Assembly (NCBI RefSeq): GCF_914767665.1
Contig: NC_059504.1
Location: 42,997,720-43,061,719 of the forward strand
From: Harmonia axyridis
Taxonomy: Eukaryota; Arthropoda; Insecta; Coleoptera; Coccinellidae
DNA length: 64,000 nt
Direction: 5' to 3'
Every line of letters starts with the position of its first letter. Position 1 is the first letter of the stretch. Of this stretch, positions 32,624-44,160 are shown one piece after another. The position numbers and the translations under genes were made by a program. The notes beneath the pieces were generated by a model. It worked only from the letters and a program-made list of their open reading frames with translations. It searched no databases and was not told the DNA's origin.

Positions 32624-34283
32624 CAGGATGATTCACCGCGATGGCCTATTAGGAGTTTATAGAAAACTGATTTTAATGGTGTGCTGAAAATTTGCATGTT
32701 GGGGTTTGAAACAATGATCCTTCTTCCTAAAATATTTCCAGAACTCTATAACTTCCGGTTATTCCAGAAACAAACTACTACTTCCTTATTTCAAATGGTA
32801 CACTGAATATATTACCTTGGGTATAAACTCAAGGGTTCATGAGTTAATGGGATTCTTATGGAAAAATTGTGATGACAAGGCCTCATTTTTTTTTTAATAT
32901 TTCTGAATAATTTTTTTTTTTTGAGAAAACCTTCTTCATTATCTATTCTGCAAAAACGTAGTATTATAAGACTGTTTGACGTTTGGATCAAAAATGTACA
33001 GGGTGTTTATAAGAAGATCATGAACTTCGACAAAAAAAAAATCATCAAAACTTAGATTTTCAAATTAGAACCTAAATTTTTTATTATTTCAGTCGATTCT
33101 ACATATGAAAATAGTAGGGGACTCAAGCAAACCCTATACCTAAAATGAATACTACAAGAGTTATCAAGGAAGAACAATTTCAACAATATGTCATACCTTA
33201 GTTGAGAACTTAACGGTTCATGAGTTAATGGAATTCTTATCAAAAATATGCTGCCGATGGCGACTCACATTTTTTTGAATATTTCTGCAAAAAAACTTTT
33301 AAATTTCGATTCTGCGAATACATAGTATTATAGGACTGTTTGCAGTTTGGATCAAAAATGTATAAGTTGTTTATAAAAAGATCATGAACTTGGACAACTC
33401 AAATTCATCAAAACTCAAGATTTTCAAATCAGAACTTTTATTTTTTTTTTCTATTATCCGTGTCGATTCTACGTATAAAAATAGTAGGGGACTCAAGCAA
33501 ACCCTATAACCTGAAATAAATACTTCAAGAGTTATCGAGGAAGAACTTTAAATGAGGAAAAACCGCAATTCCTAACTGTGTGAAGTAATCTGTGACTTCC
33601 GGAAAACACAGAAAGAAACTAAAATTCGATGTTTAAATAACTAAATTTTACTTTTCATGAATTATAACTGAATTTTCGTTGAGATTGTTGAGGAATCCAT
33701 GAACCAATACAATTTTCAATTACGAATAATTCATTACAATTCTTGAAATGTCAAGTTAAGTTATCGAAACATTTATGTATAAAATCGACTGAAATAATAA
33801 AAAAAAGTAGGTTCTGAATTCTGATTTGAAAATCTTGTGTTGTGTTTTTGATGAATTTGATTTGTCCAAGTTCGTGATCATCTATCTGATAAACACCATG
33901 TACGTTTTTCGTCCAAACCGCGAACAGGTTTATGATACTATGTATTTGGAGAATCAAAAATGATAAAAGTTTTTTCGAGAAAAATTTGTTTTTGAAATAT
34001 TTAAAAAAAATGTGATTCCCCATCGCCACCATTTTTTCTTCATAAGAATCCCTTCAACTCCTGAACCGTTGAGTTTTCACCCAAGGTATGGCATAGAGCT
34101 GAAAAAATCATAAAAAATTATAACTAATGATGCAATGATATATTTGGTGTGGAAGCTGTAGAGATCTGAAAATATTTTAGGGAGAAGGATCATTGCCTAA
34201 AACTTCAACATGCAAATTTTCAGCATAAAATTCTGATCAGTTTTCCATAAACTCCTAATAGGCTATCGCGGTGAATCGCCCTG
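32624..34283. mobile_element. Non-coding TA-flanked element with long inverted ends (1660 bp)
   Basis: CAGGATGATTCACCGCGATG after TA at 32622-32623 pairs with CATCGCGG-like GCGGTGAATCGCCCTG ending at 34283 before TA. The similarity continues inward for about 130 bp at each end (for example GCTGAAAATTTGCATGTTG and CAATGATCCTTCT). The interior contains a ~355-bp tandem duplication (AAGATCATGAACTTCGACAA.. near 33015 and again near 33379; GTAGGGGACTCAAGCAAACC near 33113 and 33486) plus an inverted relative at 33830-34080. No coding sequence. Size and TA flanks suggest Tc1/mariner mobilisation of a composite foldback. Confidence 0.7.
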
Positions 34284-35830
34284 TATTTTGCGATTCTTAG
34301 CAATTGGGAATTGAGATTACTTTTTCATATCAATCCAATCAAGAATATTCTTGAGCAATTTAATATGTTCTTTATTATTTCATTCTCCCTTCTTCACATT
34401 TACAGCGATGCACCCTTCAGAAAAATAGGAAAGGGTGAGGTATACAACTTACTGATTGAGTGGTTCGATGAAGTGAATTTAAAAACCCGGAATCAACGTT
34501 AATCTCCATTGACATACAGCTTTTATCGAACATCACATGTTTGAAGCGAATTCAAAAAGTATACGTTTCATTAAAAGATGCTAAAAACATCCCCTCGGGT
34601 ATCTACCTGAACTGGTATAAAACAACCGAATATCTACCTGCAATTGCCTCCTTCAAGAAGCGAATCTATAATGACAGCAACCACCCTCTAAATCAACTAG
34701 TCACCTGTACGATACCCTGCCACATTTTATTCCTTGAATTCCTTTAATTTTTCAGCTCCATTGATTCTTTCGGTGGATTATCCAACGTTTAGAGCCTCGA
34801 TTTGGAATCGAAAACAAATATATCAATGGAAGAACTGGTATATTCTGAAATTTCCTGAACTTGAAATTATCAATATTTAATTACAAAAAGAACGAGCTCT
34901 CTAATAAGATATATTGACGGTTGCGTATTATTTCCTTATTATCCCTTAATTGTTTGATACTTCATATATTTCTTGAATCTTTATGTTTCATGTTTCAGAA
35001 TGTCCTATATCTAAGTCATGTTTACTGCAATTACAAGTGCTTGCAGGAATTCTTCTTTGGTCAGCTTTCCAATTTCTTCCAAAGATATATTTCTTCTAAT
35101 TTAACTTATAAATTAAATCATTAATGGATATTGAAAATTGAATGCTTCTGGTTTTATTAGAGTAAATCATTGTGGTGTTACTTCATTCAGATTCAAAGCT
35201 ATAATGAAGGTCATCTGATAGCCTAGCTTCAGTGAAAATTACGTGAACACATCACTTTTTCGGGTACCATGGCTTCAGGTTTCAGAACAAAGACAATTAA
35301 TACATAATATCCATACAGGTAATGTATTAAAAAACATACTCGCTATTGCAATTTTTTTGGTGTTGTGTGGGCAATGGTTCATATTTGCAAGTTGCATTAA
35401 TTCCAAGTTATACATACAATAGAGCCCGTGAATCTTAGTTATAACTATAATGTATCTTTGGGTATTGATTAGTTAGGACCAAATACTCCAGAAAAACATG
35501 TAAGAAAACATGCTGGACGAGATGTGTTAATTTTTCTTTTTTTGTTCTGGCTTACCAGTGATATTACAATGTAAACAGAAACTACGTGATTCATACTGAA
35601 TCTAGGGAATACGGTGGCACACATGAGGTTTGTTTAGGAGACTGGAATTTCCTGCATAAAACCAGAAATTGTCAGAAAATTCTTATGATTGAATACTGCT
35701 GGATCTCCCTTATTTAGTTCTTGAATCGTGGAAAAATTGGGAACAGTTGATGTTGAAAAACATAGTTGCATTAAGCATTTTCTGAATGAACTCTACCAGC
35801 CATCACAAACCTGGGATGATAATATTTTTG
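34284..35830. other. No gene recognised
   Basis: Several 60-70 codon plus frames occur (34311, 34541, 34921) but none shows a recognisable domain. Treated as chance frames. Confidence 0.4.
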
Positions 35831-35831
35831 T

Positions 35832-36203
35832 TCAGCTCCTCTATGTTTAATTTATTTCAAACAACATAGCTGCAGGGACCTTTTCAAAAAAGAGAGAATA
35901 CTTACTTTACCATCTGTGTATATACTGAACAGCCTGTTATATACACTTGAGAATGGCCAAAAATTTGCTGCTCTGGGGGACTTCCATCAGTATGAAACGA
36001 GGAAAAGAGGTGACTTACTTATTCCACATCACCGTATTAAAAAAACTCAGGTAGTGACAAACCATATGTGCATTAATTTATTCAACAAGATCCCGAACTA
36101 TCTGAAGATATTATCAAGAAATCAATTCGTGAAAGTGATGAAGGAGATTCTCATTGGAGAGACCTTTTATTCTGTTGATGAATTTATGTCATTTCAGTTT
36201 TAA
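35832..36203 (+). pseudogene. LINE ORF2 C-terminal fragment
   Basis: Open from about 35832 to the TAA at 36201-36203: CRDLFKKERILTLPSVYILN, then HQYETRKRGDLLIPHHRIKK, CINLFNKIPNYLKI and finally FYSVDEFMSFQF. These are the same boxes as in the fragment at 27661-27924 ('LFKK..ILTLPS.YI', 'H.Y.TR', 'LFNKIP', 'FYSV.EF'). The frame is uninterrupted for over 120 codons, so this insertion is younger or better preserved than the others, but the RT and endonuclease are missing. Confidence 0.7.
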
Positions 36204-36360
36204 AAATTTTAATGTGTTATTGTGATTGTTTCAATAATGTTCTCAGAGGCTCTGCGAATTCCTCTTATATATAAATGTTCATATTGACTTACCATGTAAT
36301 GTTTTTTTTTTATGGTTAAATAAAGTTATTATTATTATTATTTTGATATGTTTATGAGAG
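35832..36360 (+). mobile_element. LINE 3' end with (ATT)n tail
   Basis: Coding C-terminus 35832-36203, then a short 3' untranslated region ending AAATAAAGTTATTATTATTATTATT at 36320-36345. The element is 5' truncated. The simple ATT tail contrasts with the ATCT tail of the fragment at 27640-28533, so the two belong to different subfamilies. Confidence 0.65.
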
Positions 36361-36379
36361 AGTGTTTCAATAAGAGGTT

Positions 36380-36900
36380 TCAAGAGAAATCATAGGATGT
36401 TTATCTCATTGTAAAGTGGCAGGTATGCCATTAATTATGGCAAAGATATCATGCCGTCACAGCCATCTCAAGAAATTTTTCAACACTGACTCATTTGCGA
36501 CCGTATGGTTGAGATTGTTTCCTAGCTTGTGTGGCATAAAGCGCTGATGAAAATAAACTTCCTCCACATCAATGTCTTCCATTCCCGCCATAAGAATCAT
36601 TAACCAATCATTACCAAACAGTGATACGTTAAGGATGGAGAAGCTCTTCCACAATGATTCTAGGATTTTCCTAGCCCCAAATGTGACAATTCTGCTTATT
36701 AGCGTAGCCTCCAGGGTGAAAATGGGCCTCATCAATGAAGATGATCGTTCGACGTTGCTGGTGATCGACCTGCTTGAGTTCTTGTGTAAAAACCTCAACA
36801 TCTAAGTCTTTATGCAAAATTCGCAAGATCAACGTGGAATCGACAAACCAGGTTTTCACTTCGTTGTTAGGTATATGTAGATTATGTGTTAATGTCAAAA
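36380..36900 (-). pseudogene. Tc1/mariner transposase relic with internal deletion
   Basis: Minus-strand reading gives VDSTLILRILHKDLDVEVFTQELKQVDHQQRRT, then IIFIDEAHFHPGGYANKQNCHIWG (first catalytic Asp region; canonical FSDEAHF is here FIDEAHF), then ENPRIIVEELLHP. It then jumps to MEDIDVEEVYFHQRFMPHKL, showing loss of the sequence between the first and second Asp blocks, and the second Asp is not conserved. Stops and frame changes are present. Same family as the relic at 19800-20560. Confidence 0.65.
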
Positions 36901-36960
36901 GATGATAGCTTCAGATGTAACACCTGACCAAATAACAGCATATTCAAAATAAAACCTCTT

Positions 36961-38286
36961 TTTGGAAAACCAATCACTCAATCAAGGACATAAAAAAATG
37001 ATAATTTTCAAACCATCTTCAATAATAATTCCCATTTTGAATAATCTCTGTGTATGCTTGGAAGGACGAGACTTCATTTGACCACTAATTTGTCAGACCA
37101 TTCTTGGCTCAATTTTCAAAAACGGCATATATTTTGGTGAAATTGAATATCTGGAAATCCAGATTGAATTTTATACGAAATACAATTATGAAATGAAAAT
37201 GAAAAAATTCAAATTTTGAGGAACTTAAATATGTACTTTATTTATTACCATTTTTCACCAATCTTTAGGAGCTGAATAAACTCCAACACTGAACACCTGT
37301 TTCTCAATCTCTTCCCTATCGGTGACATCCAAAAAGACATTTTAATTTCTAATTTCATTCTGAAATATCAGAGAGGGGTGCCAATTTATATTCAGGTTTT
37401 TGTCTTATAAATTGTTCCAATCTTATAGAAGAAAACATTTGTTAATATAAGCAGATAGATCAGGCATGACGAGTTAATGGATTCCCAAATTATGCACCAC
37501 CCTAAAAGATACTTAACGAACATCAATTAATGAAAAAAGTCCGTTCATCAAAACCCCCACGGGTCAGTAAAACAGTCAGAACATTCGCATCCCTTTCCCA
37601 AAAATAACTTCATGACGACAGTAATCCTAGCTTAACCTGTGCATTTAATAGGAGCAGGTAAAAATGATGCAGGTTGCATCTGGCACTTATCGACTTTTGT
37701 ACTTCTCAGAAATAAAATCTAACAACTCCGATCGTTAGCGAGCTTATTCTTCGGTGTGCTATCGGGGTGAAGGAGGGGGCAGAGGGGGTAGCGAATAGAG
37801 GGGTGGATGCATGCAGGTATATGCAATGACAGGCCGCATCACCGTTACGTAAAATGTTTTTTATTGTGGGATACAAGCACGGCAATATATGTGCCTTTTG
37901 TGTGAAAGTTGAGCTTAAAGATATAAGTCCGATTCTACACGGTGTAGACGCTACGTTGGGATTCTATGATTTATGGGATATATTCGGTATCAACCTGATG
38001 AATATGGATGCATTCAATGTGTGCAGTGTCGCCCTCAATATCGTCGCAATTTTGGAAAATTCGTAATCTCATTTTTTTTTATTTACGATGATAAAATTAA
38101 TCTGGTCCTCTTCTTCTTAGTTCTCAGAACTAAGAGTCCTTGAGAGTACACCTATTTGCATTATATCATAATACTCACTAAGTCCTAGTTCCTTGATATT
38201 TTTCTTGAAGTTTTGGGTACGACTCCAATTGTTGAGATTTTGATAGGGACATTTCTTGTTCAAATCATTCCTCACTGGCGCTTATA
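36961..38286. other. No gene recognised
   Basis: A 70-codon plus frame at 37854-38066 follows a G-rich tract (37760-37830) but has no recognisable domain. No splice-bounded exon could be argued. Confidence 0.35.
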
Positions 38287-38757
38287 TTATGACAAATGTT
38301 CAACCTGTTGTTGACGCTTTTTGTTGGTATTTAGTATTGCTGAGTCGATGAGTATTGCTGTTTTCTGATGTTTATCGACTACTAATATACATATCTGGTC
38401 TATTGTGAGGAACTGCTTCATCAGTGAAAACCGTACAATCCCTGTACAGTTTGAAGGGTTCATTCTCCAGAATGGTTCCCGGTTTGTACTTAGAGTATAG
38501 CACTTTTTCATACTCCATCACTCCTATGGTTGTCAATGCTTGGGGAAGTATCATCCCTACTGTATCGTTCTTTAATGTTCGTTAACTGCAAACATTTGGC
38601 ATCCACACATGATATGTTGGATTGTTTCATTCATTGGATACATACATAACGGGTGGTATAGCAGCATTTGATCCTTTATGATATCTTTGTAATAGTTTTT
38701 CGTTGAGGTCGCTTGATCGTGGTTTACTAGAAGAAAAGCTTCCATTTCTGGGTGCAT
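38287..38757 (-). pseudogene. LINE C-terminal domain relic
   Basis: Minus-strand pieces in neighbouring frames read HDQATSTKNYYKDIIKD and NETIQHIMCGCQMFA (a degenerate Cys/His region with the 'ETIQHI..GC' box), then KVLYSKYKPGTILENEPFKL, TDEAVPHNRPDMYI and finally DKHQKTAILIDSAILNTN. This order is familiar from the post-RT region of a widespread insect LINE group ('C..C...ETIEHII.GC', then 'KLYWDRT...T.HNRPDI', then 'IDIA.P'). Three frames are needed, so it is inactive. Confidence 0.6.
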
Positions 38758-38837
38758 TTCACCTGATTTGAACTAATAGTTCACACGTTGCAACATGATC
38801 CTGGTTCACCTCGTTGAAATGTTTTCCATTTAGAGAA

Positions 38838-39117
38838 GACATATACATTTCCATAGCAACTAACCAATTCAACGATTGTGATTTCTATTGAATTTCGTTT
38901 TAATAGATCACTACAGGAGAAATAAAAAGATATTGGGAATTGTAATGATTTGCGAAAACAAAATCCTACATGTATCATTATAAACAATCGAAGAAAAAAT
39001 TATATGTTCAACTCGCCAGCAAAGTAGATTGACCGTCTTGGCTGAATTCCTAGCCTCGCTATGCTCGGCTTTGAACTATCAGCCGCAGCAGTCAATCTAT
39101 TACTTTGCTGCCTAGTG
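38838..39117. repeat. Interspersed repeat, copy 2 (pair with 2065-2527)
   Basis: Matches 2244-2527 in the same orientation, from ACATATACATTTCCATAGC to TTTGCTGCCTAGT. The terminal hairpin (CAGCAAAGTAGATTGACC with AGTCAATCTATTACTTTGCTG) is conserved, which suggests it matters to the element rather than being accidental. Confidence 0.7.
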
Positions 39118-39496
39118 AAATAAATAAATATTTTCTCTTCAGCTATTGGTTTTGGGAAAAAAATTCAAGAATAAAAAATATTTGTATGCAAAACAATGTT
39201 TAATTTATTATTTCATCTCGAAAAAAGTTTAGATGTAAAATAAAGTGAGGGTCGCTAATTTCGCCCCCGTATAATAAAACAGGTATATTGAAAACATACC
39301 CATGGTTAGTCCTTTGCGAGTGCACGAAAATTACAGAATTTCAAGTTTCTAGCTTCACTGGAATTCTGTAAAAAAAAATAAAAGCTACATTTTAGTCACC
39401 ACCTTTCAAGGGTGAGATCTCGGAAAGGGGTGGGCTGAGGAAATTTTGTTTTAGGTAAGACCCATCTCAATTTAATACGAGCATTCACCTCCTGAA

Positions 39497-40169
39497 TTTC
39501 GTGATGACACTGCCATATACTATCACAGTAGAATGTGGAAAACAATTACTAGGCAGTTACAGATAGACCTAGATAAACTGATGGAATACTTCAAGAAATG
39601 GAGATTCAAAGTGAATACATCGAAAACAGTTGCAATCTTCTTCGGAGGAACAACAGTAAAGAAAGCTGGAAACGTCAAAATAGAAAACCAGACGATAGAA
39701 TGGAAAAAAAAGCAAAATATCTGAGAGTAATACTGGATGAAAGAATGAATTTTACCAAACAAATAGAACAAAACAGAAAAAAGGCAAGGCAATTGCACGG
39801 GAGACTGCACCCGCTGTTCAAATCTAAAAGTAAACTTTCTTCAGAAAACAAGCTGAAGATAATAAAAATAGACCCAGCTTTACGTATGCAGGAGTAACCT
39901 GGTATAGTACGAAAGACAATAATAAGAATCAGTTGCAAAGTACGCTAAATATAGTAATCAGAACTGCGGTTGGCGCCCCATGGTATATAAACCACCAACA
40001 AATCAGAGAAAAACTAAAAATTGAAAGTATTGAGGAAATAGTTAACAAACAAAGAAAGAAGGTAATAGAGACGCTGAAAGAGCATGAGAATAAGGAATTA
40101 AGAAAGATACTACAAATCAAAATAAGAATGACAGATAAAAGGAAATACCTCTTTCGAAGAACCAAATAG
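39497..40169 (+). pseudogene. Jockey-like LINE RT C-terminal relic
   Basis: Begins at DDTAIYYHSR, the catalytic [Y/F]xDD region of RT (the residue before DD is not Ala here), followed by LDKLMEYFKKWRFKVNTSKT, the next conserved RT block. A frame change then gives AKYLRVILDERMNFTKQIEQ, the 'YLGV.LD..L.W..HI' thumb block. A further change gives YAGVTWYSTKDNN and LNIVIRTAVGAPWYINHQQI, the C-terminal 'R...GAPWYV.N..I' box typical of jockey. Three frames are required, so it is dead. The fragment lacks endonuclease and the RT N-terminal half. Confidence 0.7.
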
Positions 40170-40282
40170 AAGAAAAGAGTGACATGCAATAGGAAGGAAA
40201 GTCTGCCAGTCAGCAACAGTTTTTGGTGTATCTCCTGAACATGTTCAGTGAATAAAACTGTTTTATTTCAGGTGGAAGTTTA

Positions 40283-40852
40283 TTATGTTCGAGGAGCAAG
40301 ATATGAGAAACATCTCTGTGTTAGTGTTTTATTTACATGTGGAACTACCAAGTAACCATCCCTCGATCTAGTCCTGTGATCATGAGTCCGAAATGTTTTT
40401 ATCTTAATTTTTTTCTGTTTCACCAGTATTGCAAGACAATAAATCAGTCGAATGGCCAATGCTCTGGTTTCTGAGTATATTAAATCTGATGGGAAAGTTC
40501 TCTCTCTATTTAGTATAATCTTAAGAATCCATTTTTGAACAGTTTCCAAGTCTTTTACTTGATTATTATAGGCACCTCCCCATGAAACTACACCATATCG
40601 AAGCTGGGATTCCACAAGTGCAAAATATATCATCATCTATTGGTTTCTATTAAGGAATTGTTTTAGGTGTTTGAATTTCGACAACAAGCTTCTGAGCTTC
40701 TGAATTAGATATTCAACATGCCTGTTCCATTTAAGTTTAGCATCAATTAACAGTCCAAGATATTTTATTTCTGATACAGGTTCAATGGGAATTCCAGTCC
40801 TTATACAAAAAGAAGATCTAAGCCTGAATTTGTCGCATGAATTTAGGAACAC
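40283..40852 (-). pseudogene. LINE RT C-terminal relic, one in-frame stop
   Basis: On the minus strand the frame runs from 40852 to 40283. It reads VSEIKYLGLLIDAKLKWNRH, the RT thumb block, hits a single stop at 40637-40639, and continues in the same frame with IYFALVESQLRYGVVSWGGA, DLETVQKWILKIILNRER and the C-terminal HRTRSRDGYLVVP box. Only one nonsense codon breaks about 190 codons, so it is younger than most relics here. It is a different LINE from the one converging on it at 39497-40169. Confidence 0.7.
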
Positions 40853-40999
40853 CTGTATATATTTGGAGATGAAAGCCTATTTCAATAATTTCAAGATACT
40901 TCCAAAACGGTATCACTGAAATTAATTTTTTTTTTCAGTCATCCTACCTAACGAAAATGACAAACATAAAACCTACCCCCATCCCTTAAAAATTTGTCG

Positions 41000-41230
41000 C
41001 GCACCGCCGACAATTCACCATTGCGATGATGCATATGCGGAAATCTGCAATTCCGCGTTAAAGAAAACCCGGAATCACCTGCGGCGCGTGAAACACTCCT
41101 GATCCGGAGTCATCCGGGGAGAAAAATAAAAACGTGTTATTCGCAGGGGCAGCAGCCATCATCCCCGTTTTAACTTCCAGGCGTTTGAAGTTGTGCGCCC
41201 CATCGAGCAGGCTGACGCAATGCAGTAAGT
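41000..41230. other. GC-richer tract with possible microexon
   Basis: This tract (CGCGCACCGCCGAC, GGCGCGTGAAACACTCC, CATCCGGGGAG) is richer in G+C than its neighbours. Near its end, AACTTCCAG at 41172-41180 could be an acceptor and GTAAGTTTTC from 41225 a donor, leaving 44 open bases on the plus strand that could code AFEVVRPIEQADAM. The case rests on short splice motifs only. Confidence 0.25.
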
Positions 41231-41535
41231 TTTCTGGACGTTGTCATGATTGGTTTGAAGTAGGTCGTATATTATCATGAATATCTCTTGTCACGGCTCA
41301 ACTCCGTAATAATGCAGGTAAAAATGTTCACCAAGGTGGTTGAATTCAGGTCTGGACTCGGTTTTAAGTCGCCGATCACTTCAATGGCTTTTATTTGTTG
41401 ATGAGGATCTGTTGCTTTAGGGATTGTCGGGTCGATCTGTCTCGAATCGTCTTAAAAGGGGTCTATACCGTTTCAGCAATCAGTTCAAACATTAGTACTT
41501 ACGCTTTATTAGGGGTTCAATTCCATCGATTTATA

Positions 41536-42466
41536 AAGGGTGTTTTTTTTAGAGCTATAGAACTTTAAATTGCAATAAAACGTCGATGGATTATTCGATT
41601 GACATGAATTTTATTTAACCGCAAGATAATCTTGGGGCATTACATTTTAAATATGATTTCTGGGATATGACCGCCACGGCTGGCTCGGATGTAGTCCAAT
41701 CTGGACGTTCAGTTTTCGATGACTTTTTCCTACATTTGTGGCCGTATATCGGCGAATAACACGGCGAATGTTGTCTTCCAAATGGTCAAGGGTTTGTGGT
41801 TTATCCGCATTGACCAATGACTTTACATAGCCCCACAGAAAGTAGTCTGGCGGTGTTAAATCACAAGATCTTGGAGGCCAATTCACAGGTTCGAAACGTG
41901 AAATTAGACGGTCATCAAACGTGTCTTTCAATAAATCGATTGTGGCACAAGCTGTGTGACATGTTGCGCCGTCTTGTTGGAATCACAGCTCCTAGACATT
42001 ATGGTTGTTCAATTCAGGAATGAAAAAGTTAGTAATCATGGCTCTATACCGATCACCATTGACTGTAACGTTCTGGCCATCATCGTTTTTGAAGAAGTAC
42101 GGACCAATGATTCCACCAGCCAATAAAGCGCACCAAACAGTCAGTTTTTCTGGATGTAACGGTGTTTCGACATACACTCGAGGATTAGCTTCACTCCAAA
42201 TGCGGCAGTTCTGTTTGTTGACGTAGCCATTCAACCAGAAGTGCGCTTCATCGCTAAACAAAATAAAATGGACGTAGTGCGCGATACCTATTCCGCACAG
42301 AACCATTATTTTCGAAATAAAATTGCACTATTTGCAAGCGTTGTTCAGGCGTGAATCTATTCATGATGAATTGCCAAACCAAACTGAGAATAAATCACTT
42401 GTCACGGTCGCCATCTTGAACAGTAATAACAACTTAAAGTTATATACCTCGAAAAAAAACACCCGT
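41536..42466 (-). mobile_element. Tc1/mariner DD41D (rosa-like) element, copy B, defective
   Basis: 931 bp, bounded by TA at 41534-41535 and 42467-42468. Ends are AAGGGTGTTTTTTTT and, inverted, ACGGGTGTTTTTTTTCGAG. The subterminal regions GAGCTATAGAACTTTAA and GAGGTATATAACTTTAAG are also inverted relatives. The transposase reads leftward. It shares with copy C the same internal junction (ENNGSVRN.. fused to the FSDEAHFWLN block), so both derive from one deleted progenitor. Confidence 0.9.
41640..42370 (-). pseudogene. Rosa-like (DD41D) transposase, internally deleted, copy B
   Basis: From the right: MNRFTPEQRLQIVQFYFENN, the first DNA-binding helices, then the deletion junction, then FSDEAHFWLNGYVNKQN (first Asp), EKLTVWCALLAGGIIGPYFF, RAMITNFFIPELNNHN, CHTA.., FEPVNWPPRSCDL and TPPDYFLWGYVKSLV (third Asp). 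About 150 codons between the first helix-turn-helix and the first catalytic Asp are missing. The reading frame changes near 42000 and again at 41750 (an extra C gives RRYTATNVG instead of the expected ADIRPQMLE). Not functional. Confidence 0.8.
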
Positions 42467-42789
42467 TATGTGGTTTTCACTATTATTCATTTCAAAGAGT
42501 ACGCCATTGCAGAAAATTCTTATTTATTAATTTTTTTGAAATGGAATAGAAAGAATCAGATGATTTTTTATGGAAGAATGAATATATGCATGATTGCATG
42601 ATATAACTTTACGAAAAAACATTAATTTTCTCATGAATTTTCACATAAAATAATTATACAAAAAGTCTTGCCAAAGGCTGAAAAATTAGTTTTTCTAAAA
42701 TTAAAAACGAAGACTTCAGACGTATTTGGAATTCTAGCATGTGATAGAAAAGGACGGTAAATCAGAGGAACGTTGCAATTTGCTTCACT

Positions 42790-43705
42790 CATCAATGCAT
42801 TTGATAGGATACGTCGAAGCGACGTAATTAAGAGTCTTAAGAAAAACAACATAGACTATAAGTACCAAAGAATCATCAAAGAACTTTATACCGGAACCAG
42901 AACAAGAATTAAAACTAAGGAACTCTCTGAAGAGGTTCGAATCAATACTGACTGGTATTCGACAGGGAGACATTCTTAGTCCAACCCTATTCAACGTCAT
43001 AATGGACTAAATTACCGAGGATGTCAACAGAGTCGACAATGGATACAGAATGGGTCACCGCTCCCTAAAGGTATTGTTTTATGCAGACAAAGGTATTGCC
43101 GTAGCAGAACATGAAAAAGACTTACAACGTCTACTATATGAAATGAAAACTTCTGCAGAAAAATTTAATATGAGTATATCAATCAACAAGACTCAATCAA
43201 TGGTCATCTATAAAAATCCTATAAGATGCAAATCGGCAATAGATAGCGAGATAATACAGCAGATAATCAAGATTCAATTACCTGAGAGTGAATATATCGA
43301 GTGAAAGAAACCTGACAGAAGAGACACGAACACAAGCGATAAAACCATCTAGAGTCAGCGGCTATCTGAGAGATAAAGTGTGGAAAAACAGAGCCATGAG
43401 CTCACAGAGCAAGACCAGAAACTACCTATTCTCACATATGCATCAGAAACAATCAATAACATCAAGAGAGTCACACCCAGGGACCAATAAGGAATAATGA
43501 AAGAGTAAGAGTAAGAAAGAATGTCAGGAGACAGATGAGTGGGTTAAAACTCAAAAACCAAACACACGCAGACCGGTAAGCAGACCACCAAAAAGGTGGC
43601 ACGAGAGCTGAATATCAGTATATCAGGAAGACCCCAGACGAGGGCCAAATGTAGAGGATTGAACAGGTCCTGGTCCTATTGAAAGAGGAAGAAGAAGAAG
43701 ATATT
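42790..43705 (+). pseudogene. LINE reverse transcriptase relic, 5' truncated
   Basis: Starts abruptly at NAFDRIRRSDVIKSLKKNNI (RT block A) against repeat R. A frame change near 42950 is followed by IRQGDILSPTLFNVIMD and then LKVLFYADKGIAVAEHEKDL. The catalytic YADD is altered to YADK. Next come KTSAEKFNMSISINKTQSMV (next RT block), a second frame change, SSERNLTEETRTQAIKPSRV, and a degenerate C-terminus with PPKRWHES. It ends with a GAAGAAGAAGAAG simple repeat at 43688-43702, the likely 3' tail. Abrupt 5' end plus simple tail fit target-primed reverse transcription. Dead by catalytic change and frameshifts; the clade is not resolved. Confidence 0.75.
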
Positions 43706-43739
43706 TTAACATTTGACAAGTAAAAAATACACCTTCACT

Positions 43740-44160
43740 AAAAATGGAGCCATGAAGCCTGGAATAGTGGTGTGATTTGAGCCTACTTATTCAAAAATGA
43801 AGCTAGTGCAGCTATTACGGTGAATGAATTGCGATACCCAGCTATAATCAATGATTTTTTATGTCAGAAGTGGTTGATATTGATGTGGATAACGTTCATT
43901 TTCAAAAAGACGGCGCTAGGTGCCACACAAGCAACGAAGCAATCACAATTTTGAAATGTGTGCTGGGCATGTTATTTTTGAAGCGGTGATCACTATGGCC
44001 TACTGAGATGTTGTGATTTAACACCTTCAGACATTTTTTGCTGGGCCACGTGAAATATAAAGTCTATGCCAAAGCTCCACAATCGATTCAAAGATTGAAT
44101 CGTGAAGTAATCGAGGTAATACATTCGCAAATGTGCGAATTGGTTATGGAAAATTAAATG
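43740..44160 (+). pseudogene. Tc1/mariner transposase relic (C-terminal half)
   Basis: Plus-strand pieces: LFKNEASAAITVNELRYPAI, then VDNVHFQKDGARCHTSNEAI (second Asp region intact as QKDGARCH), CCDLTPSDIF (third Asp region), and SMPKLHNRFKD/YIRKCANW in a shifted frame matching the C-terminal helix. Many stops. Same group as the relics at 29830 and 30240. Confidence 0.65.

Larger units (their letters stand above)
41453..42786. repeat. Repeat R, copy 2, interrupted by rosa copy B
   Basis: The left flank (41453-41535) ends CCATCGATTTATA and the right flank (from 42467) begins TATGTGGTTTTCACTATTATTC. Joined at the shared TA, they match copy 3 (CCATCGATTTATATGAAGTTTTCACTATT) and copy 1. The right side ends near 42789, where LINE sequence starts. 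Confidence 0.75.
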
